NCBI RefSeq assembly: GCF_024055725.1
Contig: NZ_JAMXMX010000009.1
Coordinates: 186,001-250,000, forward strand
DNA from: Actinoallomurus spadix
Lineage (GTDB): Bacteria > Actinomycetota > Actinomycetes > Streptosporangiales > Streptosporangiaceae
Direction: 5' to 3'
Length of the DNA: 64,000 nucleotides
Shown here: positions 1 through 12,186 of the stretch, piece by piece
Position numbering within the stretch: position 1 is the stretch's first letter
Layout of the letters: every line of letters begins with the position of its first letter
Translations under genes and position numbers: made by a program
The notes under the pieces: generated by a model
What the model was told of the DNA's origin: nothing
The model's input: the letters and a program-made list of their open reading frames with translations, nothing else
Databases searched by the model: none

Positions 1-1537
<1,537 letters not shown>

Positions 1538-2296
1538 ATGCGACTGGCCGGCAAGAGGGTACTCATCACCGGAACGGCGGGCGGCCAGGGAGAGGCCGCA
1601 CAGGCGATGTTCGCCAGGGAAGGCGCGCGCGTCGTCGGCTGCGACGTGCAGGAGGGCGGGGCGGAGCGGACCGCGGCCGCCGCGCGCCAGGAAGGCTACG
1701 ACGTCACCGGCCATACGGTCGACCTGAGCGACGCCGACGCGGCCCGGGAGTGGGTCGAGGAGGCCGTGGACGGCCTGGGTGGAATCGATGTCCTCTACAA
1801 CAACGCGTCCGGCTGGGGATTCGCGCCCTTCTCCGAGATGACCATTGAGCTGTGGCGGCATGTGATGCGCGTGGAACTCGACATCGTCTTCCACACCACG
1901 CAGCCGGCCTGGAGGCACCTGGTGGCGGCAGGCGGCGGGTCGATCATCAACACGGCGTCGATGTCGGCCATCCGCGGGATCGGCCCGCTCGGGCAGGCGG
2001 CGCACGCCGCGGCCAAGGGCGGCGTCATCGGGTTGACGAAGACCTTGGCCGCCGAGGGGGCGTCGGACGGCATCCGGGCCAACACCATCTCCCCGGGCTT
2101 CGTGCAGTCGCCCGCCACCGACGCGGCGGTGACCGACGAGTTCCGCGAGTTCATGATCGGCATGCACCTGATCCGGCGGGCGGGGGTGGGTGACGACATC
2201 GCGGCCCTCGCCGTGTTCCTGGCCTCCGACGAGTCGTCCTGGGTGACCGGGCAGAACTTCTCGGTCGACGGCGGGGCGACCGCGGGATGGCGATGA
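1538..2296 (+). CDS. SDR-family oxidoreductase with His in place of the catalytic Tyr
   Basis: Classical short-chain dehydrogenase/reductase of 252 residues. The cofactor loop TGTAGGQG is at residues 11-18, NNAS at 88-91, and Ser 141/143 lies in the INTASMS strand. The position that normally holds YxxxK reads HAAAK (His156, Lys160), so the general-base tyrosine is missing although the rest of the fold motif (IRANTISPG) is intact. I recall actinobacterial SDRs with the same HxxxK arrangement, so it is probably a subfamily trait rather than damage. ATG at 1538 is preferred to ATG 1532 because GGAAGGGAG sits six bases ahead of it. Substrate unknown; a loose operon with the NTF2-like gene is possible. 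Confidence 0.85.
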   Translation: MRLAGKRVLITGTAGGQGEAAQAMFAREGARVVGCDVQEGGAERTAAAARQEGYDVTGHTVDLSDADAAREWVEEAVDGLGGIDVLYNNASGWGFAPFSEMTIELWRHVMRVELDIVFHTTQPAWRHLVAAGGGSIINTASMSAIRGIGPLGQAAHAAAKGGVIGLTKTLAAEGASDGIRANTISPGFVQSPATDAAVTDEFREFMIGMHLIRRAGVGDDIAALAVFLASDESSWVTGQNFSVDGGATAGWR

Positions 2297-2445
2297 CCGG
2301 GGGCGGAACCGCCGAAAGTGTGGCGGCGGCTCGTCATGGACTGCCCGTCCGCCGATGAACGGCGGCCTCGCCGTACGACGCGCGGCAGCGACGTGCGGGA
2401 AGATCCCCTACCCCCTCTAGTGCGCATGTCCCCCAAGGAGGAGCA

Positions 2446-2838
2446 ATGACCGCCGACAGCGCGACGCGCCGACTCGTTGAGCAGTACTACGACTTGATCG
2501 ACTCGGGAGACCTCCACCAGGCCTGTGGGCTGATGGCCGAGAACGTCAAGTTCACCTTCGCGAACGCCGACCCGATCTTCGGCCAGGAGTCCGCCGAAGC
2601 GGCGATTCAGGTCGTGCTCGACCGCTGCACCGCCATCCGGCATCGCGTCGTCACCTGGTTCGAGGAGCCGGGTCCTGACGGGTCCGTCAACGCCAATTTC
2701 GAGATTCGGATCCGTTACGACCTGAAGAACGGCAAGGTCCTCGACAATCCCGGCGCCGTCTTCGCGACCGTGAATGACGACGGCGTATTCACCGAGCAGC
2801 GACTGTACGGCGACCTCAACGAGGTATTCGCCGACTGA
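2446..2838 (+). CDS. NTF2-like (SnoaL/steroid-isomerase fold) protein
   Basis: A 130-residue cone-fold protein. It has the N-terminal helix pattern RRLVEQYYDLIDSGD, the signature strand LMAENVKFTFANADPIFGQE, and later strands NANFEIRIRYDLKNGKVL and GVFTEQRLYGDL. Members of this fold act as isomerases, cyclases or small-ligand binders; the substrate cannot be read from sequence. A strong ribosome site (AAGGAGGAGC) precedes ATG 2446. It lies 149 bp downstream of the SDR on the same strand, so the two may act on the same compound, and it converges with gdhA. Confidence 0.75.
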   Translation: MTADSATRRLVEQYYDLIDSGDLHQACGLMAENVKFTFANADPIFGQESAEAAIQVVLDRCTAIRHRVVTWFEEPGPDGSVNANFEIRIRYDLKNGKVLDNPGAVFATVNDDGVFTEQRLYGDLNEVFAD

Positions 2839-2939
2839 AGCCGCTCCCCTGGGAATCATCGGACGTGCGCCCTGTTCAGCGGGGGCACCGGCTCCGGCCC
2901 CGGGTCGCTGCGGGCGCCGCCGAGCGGCTACGCCGCCCT

Positions 2940-4373
<1,434 letters not shown>

Positions 4374-4434
4374 TCATTACCGTCTCATGAATCACGTGAG
4401 CGGTCACGAGCACGCGTTCCACCGCAAGACGCCG

Positions 4435-4474
4435 AAGGGGGTTCCGCGGCCGTGGCAGGCCGCAGAACCCCCTT
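4435..4474 (-). terminator. strong hairpin terminator after the M16 peptidase gene
   Basis: Arms AAGGGGGTTC and GAACCCCCTT pair perfectly, and an inner GCGGCC/GGCCGC extends the stem. It starts 13 bases past the peptidase stop codon. No U-tract follows, which is usual in high-GC actinomycetes. Confidence 0.85.
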
Positions 4475-4486
4475 GGGAGACGCGTG

Positions 4487-5815
4487 TCAGAGGGTGAAGT
4501 CGCGGCCCTCGAACGGGCCGATGACGGTCATCGTCATCGGGCGGCCCAAAATCTCGCGGCCGACCGTGCGGACGTCGTCCAGCGTGACGGCCTCAATGCG
4601 GCCCAGGATGTCGTCGACCGAGAGCAGGCTGTCGTAGACCAGCTCGCTCTTGCCGATGCGGCTCATCCGCGACCCGGTGTCCTCCAGGCCCAGCACGAAC
4701 GATCCGCGCAGCTGGCCCTTGCCGCGTTCGAGCTCCTCCTCGGTGATGCCGTGCTCGGCCACCTTGGCGACCTCGTCGCGGCAGATCTCGAGGACCTCGT
4801 CGACCTTGGCCGGCAGGCATCCGGCGTACACCCCGAAGATGCCGGTGTCGGCGTACTGGGAGTTGTAGCTGTACACCGAGTAGGCGAGCCCGCGCTTCTC
4901 CCGGATCTCCTGGAAGAGGCGGGAGGACATCCCGCCGCCCAGCGCGGCGTTGAGCACGCCGAGGGCGAAGCGGCGCTCGTCGGTGCGGGTGATGCCGACC
5001 GTGCCGAGGATGAGGTTGGCCTGCTCGGTCGGGCGAACGATGGAGCGCACGCCCGCCGCCGGGGAGGCGCCCGGCCCGCCGATGCGCGGTGCGGTGGGCA
5101 GCTGCGCGGCATCACCGAGGACGCCCTCGAACGCCGCCTGCACCAGGCGCACGACCTCGTCGTGGTCGACGTTGCCGGCGGCCGAGACGACGAGGTTCTG
5201 GGGGACGTAGCGCTCCCGGTAGTACCGCGCGATGCGGTCCCGGCCGACTCCGCTGATCGACTCGACCGTGCCGAGGATCGGCCGGCCCAGCGGGGTGTCG
5301 CCGAACAGTGCGGCGGAGAACTCGTCGTGCACGGCGTCGGTGGGGTCGTCGTCGTGCATGGCGATCTCTTCGAGGATCACCCCGCGCTCGGCGTCGACGT
5401 CCTGCGGCTCGATGAGGGAGTTCGTCACCATGTCGGAGACGACGTCGATGGCGAGCGGCATGTCGGAGTCGAGCACCCGCGCGTAGTAGCAGGTGTACTC
5501 CTTGGCGGTGAAGGCGTTCATCTCGCCGCCCGCCGCGTCCATCAGCGAGGAGATCTCCAGCGCGGTGCGCTTGCGGGTGCCCTTGAAGAGCAGGTGCTCG
5601 AGGTAGTGGCTCGCGCCGGCGTCCTCGATCGACTCGTCACGCGACCCGACCCCGGCCCAGATGCCGAAGGCCACCGAACGCACGGTGGGCACGGTCTCGG
5701 TGACGATGCGCAGGCCGCCCGGCAGGACGGTCCGCCGGACCACCCCGGCGCCGTCGGCGCCGGGGTGAACGACGAACGTGGAGCCGGGCTCCTGTTCCCT
5801 GGCGAGGACCGTCAT
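4487..5815 (-). CDS. pepR: M16-family zinc metallopeptidase (processing-peptidase type)
   Basis: Inverzincin-type protease of 442 residues. The catalytic HxxEH is HYLEH at residues 70-74, with the further zinc ligand expected in [14 protein letters not shown] about 75 residues on. The C-terminal half has the usual inactive M16 repeat with the arginine/tyrosine-rich [15 protein letters not shown] stretch. ATG 5815 overlaps the pnp stop (ATGA), so translation is probably coupled to pnp, the standard actinobacterial arrangement. Its physiological substrate is not established. Confidence 0.93.
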   Translation of the reverse strand: MTVLAREQEPGSTFVVHPGADGAGVVRRTVLPGGLRIVTETVPTVRSVAFGIWAGVGSRDESIEDAGASHYLEHLLFKGTRKRTALEISSLMDAAGGEMNAFTAKEYTCYYARVLDSDMPLAIDVVSDMVTNSLIEPQDVDAERGVILEEIAMHDDDPTDAVHDEFSAALFGDTPLGRPILGTVESISGVGRDRIARYYRERYVPQNLVVSAAGNVDHDEVVRLVQAAFEGVLGDAAQLPTAPRIGGPGASPAAGVRSIVRPTEQANLILGTVGITRTDERRFALGVLNAALGGGMSSRLFQEIREKRGLAYSVYSYNSQYADTGIFGVYAGCLPAKVDEVLEICRDEVAKVAEHGITEEELERGKGQLRGSFVLGLEDTGSRMSRIGKSELVYDSLLSVDDILGRIEAVTLDDVRTVGREILGRPMTMTVIGPFEGRDFTL

Positions 5816-8169
5816 GAGTTACGGTCGCTGTCGCCACGGTTGCTGCTGCCGCCACTCCGGGTGCGGCGCCGGCGGGGGCGCTCTCCTCCGTCGCGGCTCT
5901 CGCGGCGCTCCGGGCGCTCGGCCGGGGCGGTCTCGCCGCCGTCCGCCGACGGGGCCGCGGCCTCGTCGCCGGTGCCGCCGGCCTCGGCGGCCGCGGCCTC
6001 CCGCTCGACCACCTCGACCGGCACCAGCGACAGCTTGCCGCGGGCGTCGATCTCGGTGACCTCGACCTGGATCTTCTCGCCGACCTTGATGACGTCGTCG
6101 ATGTTCTCGATCCGCGCGCCGCCGTGCAGCTTGCGGATCTGGGAGACGTGCAGCAGGCCGTCCTTGCCGGGCAGCAGCGACACGAAGGCGCCGAACGTGG
6201 TGGTCTTCACCACGGTGCCGAGGTAGCGCTCGCCGACCTCCGGCATGTGCGGGTTGGCGATCGAGTTGATCGCCTGCCGCGCGGCCTCGGCGGACGGGCC
6301 ATCGGTGGCGCCGACGTAGATCGTGCCGTCGTCCTCGATGGTGATCTCGGCGCCGGTGTCGTCCTGGATCGAGTTGATCATCTTGCCCTTGGGGCCGATG
6401 ACCTCGCCGATCTTGTCGACCGGAACCTTGATCGTGATGATCCGCGGCGCGTTCGGGCTCATCTCGCCGGGGGCCTCGATGGCCTCCTGCATGACGTCGA
6501 GGATCGCCAGCCGGGCGCCCTTGGCCTGCTTGAGCGCGGCGGCCAGGACGTTCGCCGGGATGCCGTCGAGCTTGGTGTCGAGCTGCAGGGCGGTGATCAC
6601 GTCACGGGTGCCGGCGACCTTGAAGTCCATGTCGCCGAAGGCGTCCTCGGCACCGAGGATGTCGGTCAGCGTGACGTACTCGTCGCCCTCGTTGATCAGG
6701 CCCATCGCGATGCCGGCGACCATCTGCTTGAGCGGGACGCCGGCCGACAGCAGCGACATCGTGCTGGCGCAGACGGAGCCCATGGAGGTGGAGCCGTTCG
6801 AGCCGACCGCCTCGGAGACCTGCCGGATGGCGTACGGGAACTCCTCGCGGGTCGGCAGCACCGGGATCAGGGCGCGCTCGGCGAGGGCGCCGTGCCCGAT
6901 CTCGCGCCGCTTCGGCGAGCCGACGCGGCCGGTCTCCCCGGTGGAGTACGGCGGGAAGTTGTAGTTGTGCATGTAGCGCTTGGTGCGCTCGGGGTTGAGC
7001 GTGTCGATCATCTGCTCCATGCGGAGCATGTTCAGCGTCGTGACGCCCAGGATCTGGGTCTCACCACGCTCGAACAGCGCCGAGCCGTGCACGCGCGGCA
7101 CGACGCCGACCTCGGCGGTCAGCTGGCGGATGTCCTTCACGCCGCGGCCGTCGATGCGGACCTTCTCCGTGATGACCCGCTCACGCACGAGCTTCTTGGT
7201 CAGCGCGCGGAACGCGGCGCCGATCTCCTTCTCGCGCTCGACGAAGTCCGGGCCGACCTTCTCGGCGGCCAGGGCCTTGACGCGGTCGAGCTCGGCCTCG
7301 CGCTCCTGCTTGCCGGCGATCGTCAGCGCCTGGGCCAGCTCGGTGCGGACCGCGGCCTCCACGGCGGCGTACACGTCGTCCTGGTAGTCCAGGAAGATCG
7401 GGTACTCGGCCGTCTCCTTGGCCGCCTCCTCGGCGAGCCGGCTCTGCGCCTGGCACAGCACCTTGATGAACGGCTTGGCGGCCTCCAGGCCCTCCGCGAC
7501 CGTCTCCTCGGTCGGCGCGACGGCACCGTCGGCGATGAGCTTGAGCGTGCCGGGCGTCGACTCGGCCTCGACCATCATGATCGCGACGTCGCCGTCCTCG
7601 AGCACGCGGCCCGCGACGACCATGTCGAACGTGGCGTTCTCCAGCTCCGGGTGGGTCGGGAACGCCACCCACTGGCCCTCGATCAGCGCGACGCGCACGC
7701 CGCCGATCGGGCCGGAGAACGGCAGGCCCGCGAGCTGCGTCGACATCGACGCGGCGTTGATCGCGACCACGTCGTACAGGTGGTCCGGGTGCAGGGCCAG
7801 GATCGTCTCGACGACCTGGATCTCGTTGCGCAGGCCCTTCTTGAACGAGGGGCGCAGCGGCCGGTCGATCAGCCGGCAGGTGAGGACGGCGTCCTCGCTC
7901 GGCCGGCCCTCGCGGCGGAAGAACGAGCCGGGGATGCGCCCGGCGGCGTACATGCGCTCCTCGACGTCGACGGTGAGCGGGAAGAAGTCGAGGTTCTCCT
8001 TCGGCTTCTTCGACGCGGTGGTGGCGGACAGCACCATCGTCTCGTCGTCGAGGTACGCGACGGCCGAACCGGACGCCTGGCGGGCGAGCCGGCCGGTCTC
8101 GAATCGAATCTTGCGTTCGCCGAACTTGCCGTTGTCGATGACGGCTTCGGCGCTCTTCACACCTTCCAC
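5812..8169 (-). CDS. pnp: polyribonucleotide nucleotidyltransferase (PNPase)
   Basis: Phosphorolytic 3'-5' exoribonuclease/polymerase of RNA turnover. The 785 residues hold two RNase PH domains (the first starts near residue 10 with [11 protein letters not shown] and contains [15 protein letters not shown]; the second includes [12 protein letters not shown] and [18 protein letters not shown]), then a KH domain ([18 protein letters not shown]) and an S1 domain ([21 protein letters not shown]). An acidic, Arg-rich tail follows. GTG 8169 is chosen because GAGGAGG lies seven bases upstream; a longer reading frame to 8310 has no such signal. It follows rpsO. Confidence 0.97.
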   Translation of the reverse strand: MEGVKSAEAVIDNGKFGERKIRFETGRLARQASGSAVAYLDDETMVLSATTASKKPKENLDFFPLTVDVEERMYAAGRIPGSFFRREGRPSEDAVLTCRLIDRPLRPSFKKGLRNEIQVVETILALHPDHLYDVVAINAASMSTQLAGLPFSGPIGGVRVALIEGQWVAFPTHPELENATFDMVVAGRVLEDGDVAIMMVEAESTPGTLKLIADGAVAPTEETVAEGLEAAKPFIKVLCQAQSRLAEEAAKETAEYPIFLDYQDDVYAAVEAAVRTELAQALTIAGKQEREAELDRVKALAAEKVGPDFVEREKEIGAAFRALTKKLVRERVITEKVRIDGRGVKDIRQLTAEVGVVPRVHGSALFERGETQILGVTTLNMLRMEQMIDTLNPERTKRYMHNYNFPPYSTGETGRVGSPKRREIGHGALAERALIPVLPTREEFPYAIRQVSEAVGSNGSTSMGSVCASTMSLLSAGVPLKQMVAGIAMGLINEGDEYVTLTDILGAEDAFGDMDFKVAGTRDVITALQLDTKLDGIPANVLAAALKQAKGARLAILDVMQEAIEAPGEMSPNAPRIITIKVPVDKIGEVIGPKGKMINSIQDDTGAEITIEDDGTIYVGATDGPSAEAARQAINSIANPHMPEVGERYLGTVVKTTTFGAFVSLLPGKDGLLHVSQIRKLHGGARIENIDDVIKVGEKIQVEVTEIDARGKLSLVPVEVVEREAAAAEAGGTGDEAAAPSADGGETAPAERPERRESRDGGERPRRRRTRSGGSSNRGDSDRNS

Positions 8170-8349
8170 GTGTGAACCTCCTCGGGTTAGGTCAACCCGC
8201 AATGCCTGGCCGGAGGTGCAGCGCTCTGGTAAGAGGTGCCGGTCTTCGATCGAAGCCGTCGGATCCGTGTCGATCCGAGGGCCACTACCGAGGACCGGCC
8301 CCCGACGCACCGTACGGGGCGGCCGCGGGTCTGTTGAGTTATACGAAGA

Positions 8350-8375
8350 GAGGGAGCGGCATGCGCCGCTCCCTC
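8350..8375 (-). terminator. hairpin between rpsO and pnp
   Basis: Arms GAGGGAGCGGC-like and GCCGCTCCCTC-like pair over 11 bp (core GGGAGCGGC/GCCGCTCCC) with a four-base ATGC loop, seven bases past the rpsO stop. The following minus-strand sequence is T-rich. Known biology: rpsO-pnp intergenic hairpins can act as terminators or as RNase III processing sites, and sequence does not tell which. Confidence 0.8.
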
Positions 8376-8382
8376 CCGGACG

Positions 8383-8652
8383 TTATCGGCGGAGGCCGAG
8401 ACGCTCGATCAGCTGCCGGTATCGGTTGATGTCCTTCTTCTGCAGGTATCCCAGAAGACGGCGGCGGCGGCCGACCATCAGAAGCAGGCCACGACGGCTG
8501 TGGTGGTCGTGCTTGTGGGTCTTGAGGTGCTCGGTGAGCTCGTTGATCCGCTTGGTGAGCAGCGCGACCTGCACCTCGGGCGACCCGGTGTCACCCTCGG
8601 CGGTGGCGTACTCGGCCATGATCTGCTTCTTGGTGGCGGTGTCCAGCGACAC
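8383..8652 (-). CDS. rpsO: 30S ribosomal protein S15
   Basis: Small-subunit protein that binds the 16S rRNA central domain. The 89 residues match the family length, with the signature [17 protein letters not shown] and [15 protein letters not shown] followed by [20 protein letters not shown] 8652 has AAGGAGA just upstream. It is transcribed toward pnp. Confidence 0.98.
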   Translation of the reverse strand: MSLDTATKKQIMAEYATAEGDTGSPEVQVALLTKRINELTEHLKTHKHDHHSRRGLLLMVGRRRRLLGYLQKKDINRYRQLIERLGLRR

Positions 8653-8811
8653 GGCTCTCCTTTTCGTTCGGGTACGCGATCATCTGAGGTGCACCCGGGA
8701 ACCATGCGTACCCACAGTCTCCCGGGTGGAGGGGCCGGACTCGGGTGGAGCCATCGTGCCCTGCGCGGGGCAGCCGACTACTACCGGTCACTTCCCCAGC
8801 GGCAAATCACG

Positions 8812-8840
8812 GTACCACGTCGTGCCGGGCAGCCCGTCAA
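8812..8840 (-). promoter_or_regulatory. candidate vegetative promoter for rpsO
   Basis: On the minus strand TTGACG (8840-8835) is followed after 17 bases by TGGTAC (8817-8812) in the 238-bp gap upstream of rpsO. The -10 match is poor, so this is only a candidate. Confidence 0.35.
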
Positions 8841-8890
8841 TCACGCTAACGCGGCCGTCCGCCGGGTTGTTCCCGCGTACGCCCGTCCGG

Positions 8891-9859
8891 TCAGGAACCG
8901 GTGATCTCTCGGGCGCGGTCGACGTCGTCGCGCATCTGCTCGACGAGCGACTCGATCGAGTCGAACTTCAGCGTGTCGCGCAGCCGGGCCGTGAAGTCGA
9001 CGCTCACGTGCTCGCCGTACAGGTCGAGGTCGTCGCGGTCCAGGGCGTACGCCTCGACCGTGCGCTCCTCCCCCTCGAACGTCGGATTCGTGCCGATGGA
9101 GATCGCCGCCGGCCAGCAGGCGTCCGGGAACCCGGCCGAGTCGTCACCCCGGGCCTGCCCGTACCCGGCGCAGTTGAGGTATCCGGCGTACACCCCGTCG
9201 CTCGGGATCGCCGTGTGCGGTGGCAGCTCCAGGTTGGCGGTCGGGAAGCCGAGCTCACGGCCACGCCGCGCGCCGCGTACGACCACGCCCTCCACCCGGT
9301 GCGGGCGGCCGAGGAGCTGCGCCGCGCCATCGACGTCCCCGGCCGAGAGCCGCTCGCGGATCCGCGTCGAGGAGATCGGCTCGCCGTTGGCGACGAGCGG
9401 GACGCCCTCCGCCTCGAAGTCGTACTTGTCGCCCAGCTCCCGCAGCAGGGCCACGTCGCCGCGCGCCTTGTGGCCGAACCGGAAGTCCTCCCCCACGACG
9501 ACGCGGGCCGCGTGCAGCCGGTCGACGAGGACCGACTGGACGAACTCGTCCGGCCCCATCCGGGACAGCTCGAGCGTGAACGGCAGGATCATCACGGCGC
9601 CCGCCCCGAGGCCGGCCAGCAGCTCCGCGCGCCGCTTCGGCGAGCACAGCAGCGGCGGGTGCGTGCCGGGGCGCACGACCTCGTCCGGGTGCGGGTCGAA
9701 AGTGATCACCACGGCCGGGAGTTCCAGCTCGCGGGCGAACTCCGCGGCCCGGGCGACGATGCGCTGGTGCCCCCGGTGCACCCCGTCGAACACCCCGATG
9801 GTGACGACGGACCTGCCCCAGTCGGCGGGAACCTCGTCGAGGCCATGCCAGCGTCGCAC
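8891..9859 (-). CDS. ribF: bifunctional riboflavin kinase / FAD synthetase
   Basis: Makes FMN and then FAD. The N-terminal nucleotidyltransferase domain has TIGVFDGVHRGHQ and, further on, SSTRIRERL; the C-terminal kinase domain has GRELGFPTANLEL and GVYAGYLN. GTG 9859 (protein start VRRWHGLDEVPADWG) is preferred over GTG 9877 because AAGGGG lies at normal spacing and the N-terminus then matches family length (322 residues). In most actinobacteria ribF follows truB directly; here about 2.3 kb is inserted. Confidence 0.95.
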   Translation of the reverse strand: MRRWHGLDEVPADWGRSVVTIGVFDGVHRGHQRIVARAAEFARELELPAVVITFDPHPDEVVRPGTHPPLLCSPKRRAELLAGLGAGAVMILPFTLELSRMGPDEFVQSVLVDRLHAARVVVGEDFRFGHKARGDVALLRELGDKYDFEAEGVPLVANGEPISSTRIRERLSAGDVDGAAQLLGRPHRVEGVVVRGARRGRELGFPTANLELPPHTAIPSDGVYAGYLNCAGYGQARGDDSAGFPDACWPAAISIGTNPTFEGEERTVEAYALDRDDLDLYGEHVSVDFTARLRDTLKFDSIESLVEQMRDDVDRAREITGS

Positions 9860-9936
9860 CTGTCCACCCCTTTTCACGGTCCTCTAAAGCCTGCCACACC
9901 GGTGACACCGGCTCGGTTCCGGCTCATGATCGGGCC

Positions 9937-11334
9937 ATGCCCATCGCCTGGAGACCCGTACTCGCCGTCAGTGTCGTGGCCGGAGTCGTGCTGACCGCGC
10001 TGAGCGGCCGATACGGATATCACCGCGACGAACTCTACTTCCGCGTCGTCGGCGCCCATCCGGCGTGGGGGTATCCCGATCAGCCGCCCCTGGTGCCGCT
10101 GTACGCGGCGGCCGCCGGTGGATCGCTGGTGCTGCTGCGTCTGCCCTCGGCGCTGGCGTTCATGGCGGGTGTCGTGCTGACCGCGCTCATCGCCCGCGAG
10201 ATGGGCGGTGGCCCGCGCGCCCAGACGGTCGCCGCGCTGGCCTGGGCGGTCACGCCCGCCCTGGCGGTCGGCGGGCACCTCATGCAGCCCACCATCTTCG
10301 ACGTCGTGGCCTGGACGGCGGTGACGTTCCTGGTGACCCGCTGGGTACGGGTCCGCGACGACCGTCTCCTGCTCGGCGTCGGCCTCGTCACCGCCGTCGC
10401 GCTGCAGGTCAAGTTCCTGATCGTGTTCTTCCTCGCCGCGCTGACCGTCGGGGTGCTGCTGGCCGGTCCCCGCGCGATGCTGCGGCGCCCACTGCTCTAC
10501 GCCGGCGCGGCGGTGGCCGTGCTCGCCGCGCTGCCGGGCCTGTGGTGGCAGGCCCGGCACGGCTGGCCGCAGCTGGGGATGGGGCGGGCGATCGCGGCCA
10601 AGGGCACCGACGGCGGCCGGCTGGGCTTCGTGCCCTGGCAGCTGATCGACACGGGGATCTTCACGGCGCCGATCTGGATCGCCGGGCTCGTGCGGCTGTG
10701 GCGCGGTCCGTGGCGGCTGTTCGTCTGGGCGTACGCCTTCCTCCTGGTCGTCTTCCTGATCACAGGCGGGAAGCACTACTACATGATGGGCGCGTATCCG
10801 GCGCTGTGGGCGGCCGGCGCCCAGGTGGTGGAGCGGTGGCGCCTGCGGTGGGTGATGTTCGGCGTCGTGGCGCTCACGACCGTCGGCCTGCTGCTGCCGG
10901 TCTATCCGCTCCGGACCCTGCACGCGACCCCGGAGGCGGCGATCGGCTACGACGCCCGGGAGACCGTCGGCTGGCCGGCGCTCACGGCGGCGGTGGCGAA
11001 GGTCTACCGCCCCGGGTACGTGATCCTGGCCGGGGACTACGGCGTCGCCGGGGCGATCGACCGGTACGGCGGGGCGTACGGCCTGCCGAAGGCCTACAGC
11101 GGCCACAACGGCCTGTGGTACCTCGGCCCGCCCGCGGACGACGGCGCTCCGGTCATCGTCCTGCCGGCCGAACGGGATCAGCTCACCCGGTACTGGTCGG
11201 ACGTCCGGGTCGCCGGGCGGGTCGACGACGGCGTACGGATCGACAACGAGGAGCAGGGGCAGCCGATCTGGATCTGCCGGGGTCCGCGCCTGCCGTGGGC
11301 CCGCCTGTGGCCGGAGTTGAAACGGCTCTCCTGA
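9937..11334 (+). CDS. GT39-type membrane glycosyltransferase (ArnT/PMT-like)
   Basis: A 465-residue polytopic protein. The first extracytoplasmic loop contains YGYHRDELYFRVVGAHPAWG followed by YPDQPPL, the family's acidic catalytic loop. About ten hydrophobic segments follow, for example VLAVSVVAGVVLTAL, LLLGVGLVTAVALQV and WVMFGVVALTTVGLLL. GT39 enzymes transfer sugars from polyprenyl-phosphate donors outside the membrane; acceptor unknown. It is divergent from ribF, and the ribosome site is weak (GATCGGG). Confidence 0.85.
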   Translation: MPIAWRPVLAVSVVAGVVLTALSGRYGYHRDELYFRVVGAHPAWGYPDQPPLVPLYAAAAGGSLVLLRLPSALAFMAGVVLTALIAREMGGGPRAQTVAALAWAVTPALAVGGHLMQPTIFDVVAWTAVTFLVTRWVRVRDDRLLLGVGLVTAVALQVKFLIVFFLAALTVGVLLAGPRAMLRRPLLYAGAAVAVLAALPGLWWQARHGWPQLGMGRAIAAKGTDGGRLGFVPWQLIDTGIFTAPIWIAGLVRLWRGPWRLFVWAYAFLLVVFLITGGKHYYMMGAYPALWAAGAQVVERWRLRWVMFGVVALTTVGLLLPVYPLRTLHATPEAAIGYDARETVGWPALTAAVAKVYRPGYVILAGDYGVAGAIDRYGGAYGLPKAYSGHNGLWYLGPPADDGAPVIVLPAERDQLTRYWSDVRVAGRVDDGVRIDNEEQGQPIWICRGPRLPWARLWPELKRLS

Positions 11335-11350
11335 GAACGCGCCGCCGCTC

Positions 11351-11506
11351 CTACAGCGGGCGGTCCGCGGCGTACGGGCGCAGGCGGACCCGGATCTCGC
11401 CGCAGACGCACCGGCTGTAGGTCACCACTCCTTCGGAGGTGAAGTGCCGGGACAGCACCTCGTGGACATCGGAGTCGGGCCAGCCGCAGGTGGAGCAGTC
11501 ACTCAC
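11351..11506 (-). CDS. small zinc-ribbon protein
   Basis: A 51-residue protein too short for most gene finders. Cysteines 4, 7, 33 and 35 (CSTCG and CVCG) can bind one zinc. Between them runs DVHEVLSRHFTSEGVVTYSR, a pattern I associate with small actinobacterial zinc ribbons. GTG 11506 is preceded by AGGCGG at seven bases. Function unknown. It is divergent from the CGNR gene across an inverted repeat. Confidence 0.65.
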   Translation of the reverse strand: MSDCSTCGWPDSDVHEVLSRHFTSEGVVTYSRCVCGEIRVRLRPYAADRPL

Positions 11507-11532
11507 CGGGATTCCGCCTATGCGTCGCGTCG

Positions 11533-11563
11533 TGTAAGCCTTTAGATTGAGATGACACTTACA
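11533..11563. promoter_or_regulatory. inverted repeat between two divergent zinc-protein genes
   Basis: TGTAAG (11533-11538) and CTTACA (11558-11563) form an inverted repeat in the 84-bp divergent spacer, in locally AT-rich DNA. It could be an operator or overlap both promoters. No regulator is assigned. Confidence 0.4.
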
Positions 11564-11590
11564 GGCTCTCACATACGGGAAGATGCGGCA

Positions 11591-12130
11591 ATGCGGATTA
11601 CCGGCTACAAGAGCCATGGCGTGGGGGCCGCCGCCGCGCTCGTCAACGCGGTCACGAGCCGTGACGGGGACGACGGCGACGACGCGCTGCGGGCGGTCCT
11701 CGCCGAGCACGGATTTTTCGTGCAGCGCTTCACCCCGGCGACCGCGGCGGAGCTGCGGCCCTGGGCCCGGACGCTGCGTCCGTTCTTCGAGGCCGAGAGC
11801 CTCGACACGGCCGTGACGCTGCTCAACCGCCTGCTGGCCGACGTGCCGATGCATCCGCACCTGGCCGACCACGACGAGCTGGGGCTGCACGTCCACTACG
11901 CACCGCCCGAGGTCGAGCTGGCGCACCGGGTCCGCGCGACGACGCTGATGAACCTCGCCGAGCTGCTGTGCGATCACGGCCTCGACCGGATCGGCGTGTG
12001 CGCCGCCGCCGGCTGCGACCGGGTCTACGCCGACGACTCACGGGGCGGACGGCGGCGCTTCTGCTCCGACGCCTGCGCCAACCGTACGAATGTCGCCGCC
12101 CACCGCGCCCGCCGCCGCGCCGCGCCGTGA
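11591..12130 (+). CDS. CGNR zinc-finger / ABATE-domain protein
   Basis: The 179-residue protein has an N-terminal helical ABATE-type domain (LVNAVTSRDGDD through TLLNRLLADVP). A C-terminal CGNR-type zinc finger reads CAAAGCDRVYADDSR then RRFCSDACANRTNVAAHRAR, with four cysteines; NR replaces the CGNR core with CANR. Members are presumed transcription regulators; targets are unknown. ATG 11591 fits the domain start better than ATG 11552. Confidence 0.85.
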   Translation: MRITGYKSHGVGAAAALVNAVTSRDGDDGDDALRAVLAEHGFFVQRFTPATAAELRPWARTLRPFFEAESLDTAVTLLNRLLADVPMHPHLADHDELGLHVHYAPPEVELAHRVRATTLMNLAELLCDHGLDRIGVCAAAGCDRVYADDSRGGRRRFCSDACANRTNVAAHRARRRAAP

Positions 12131-12186
12131 GGGCCCAGGGAGCGTAAGGGCTCAGAACACGGCGGGGGCTCGGGACCCCTGAGGGC

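Noticed and set aside
6124-8175. Long plus-strand ORF of 683 codons opposite pnp
   Set aside because: It is the antisense shadow of the pnp gene in high-GC DNA; composition is dominated by Arg, Gly, Asp and Leu with no domain.
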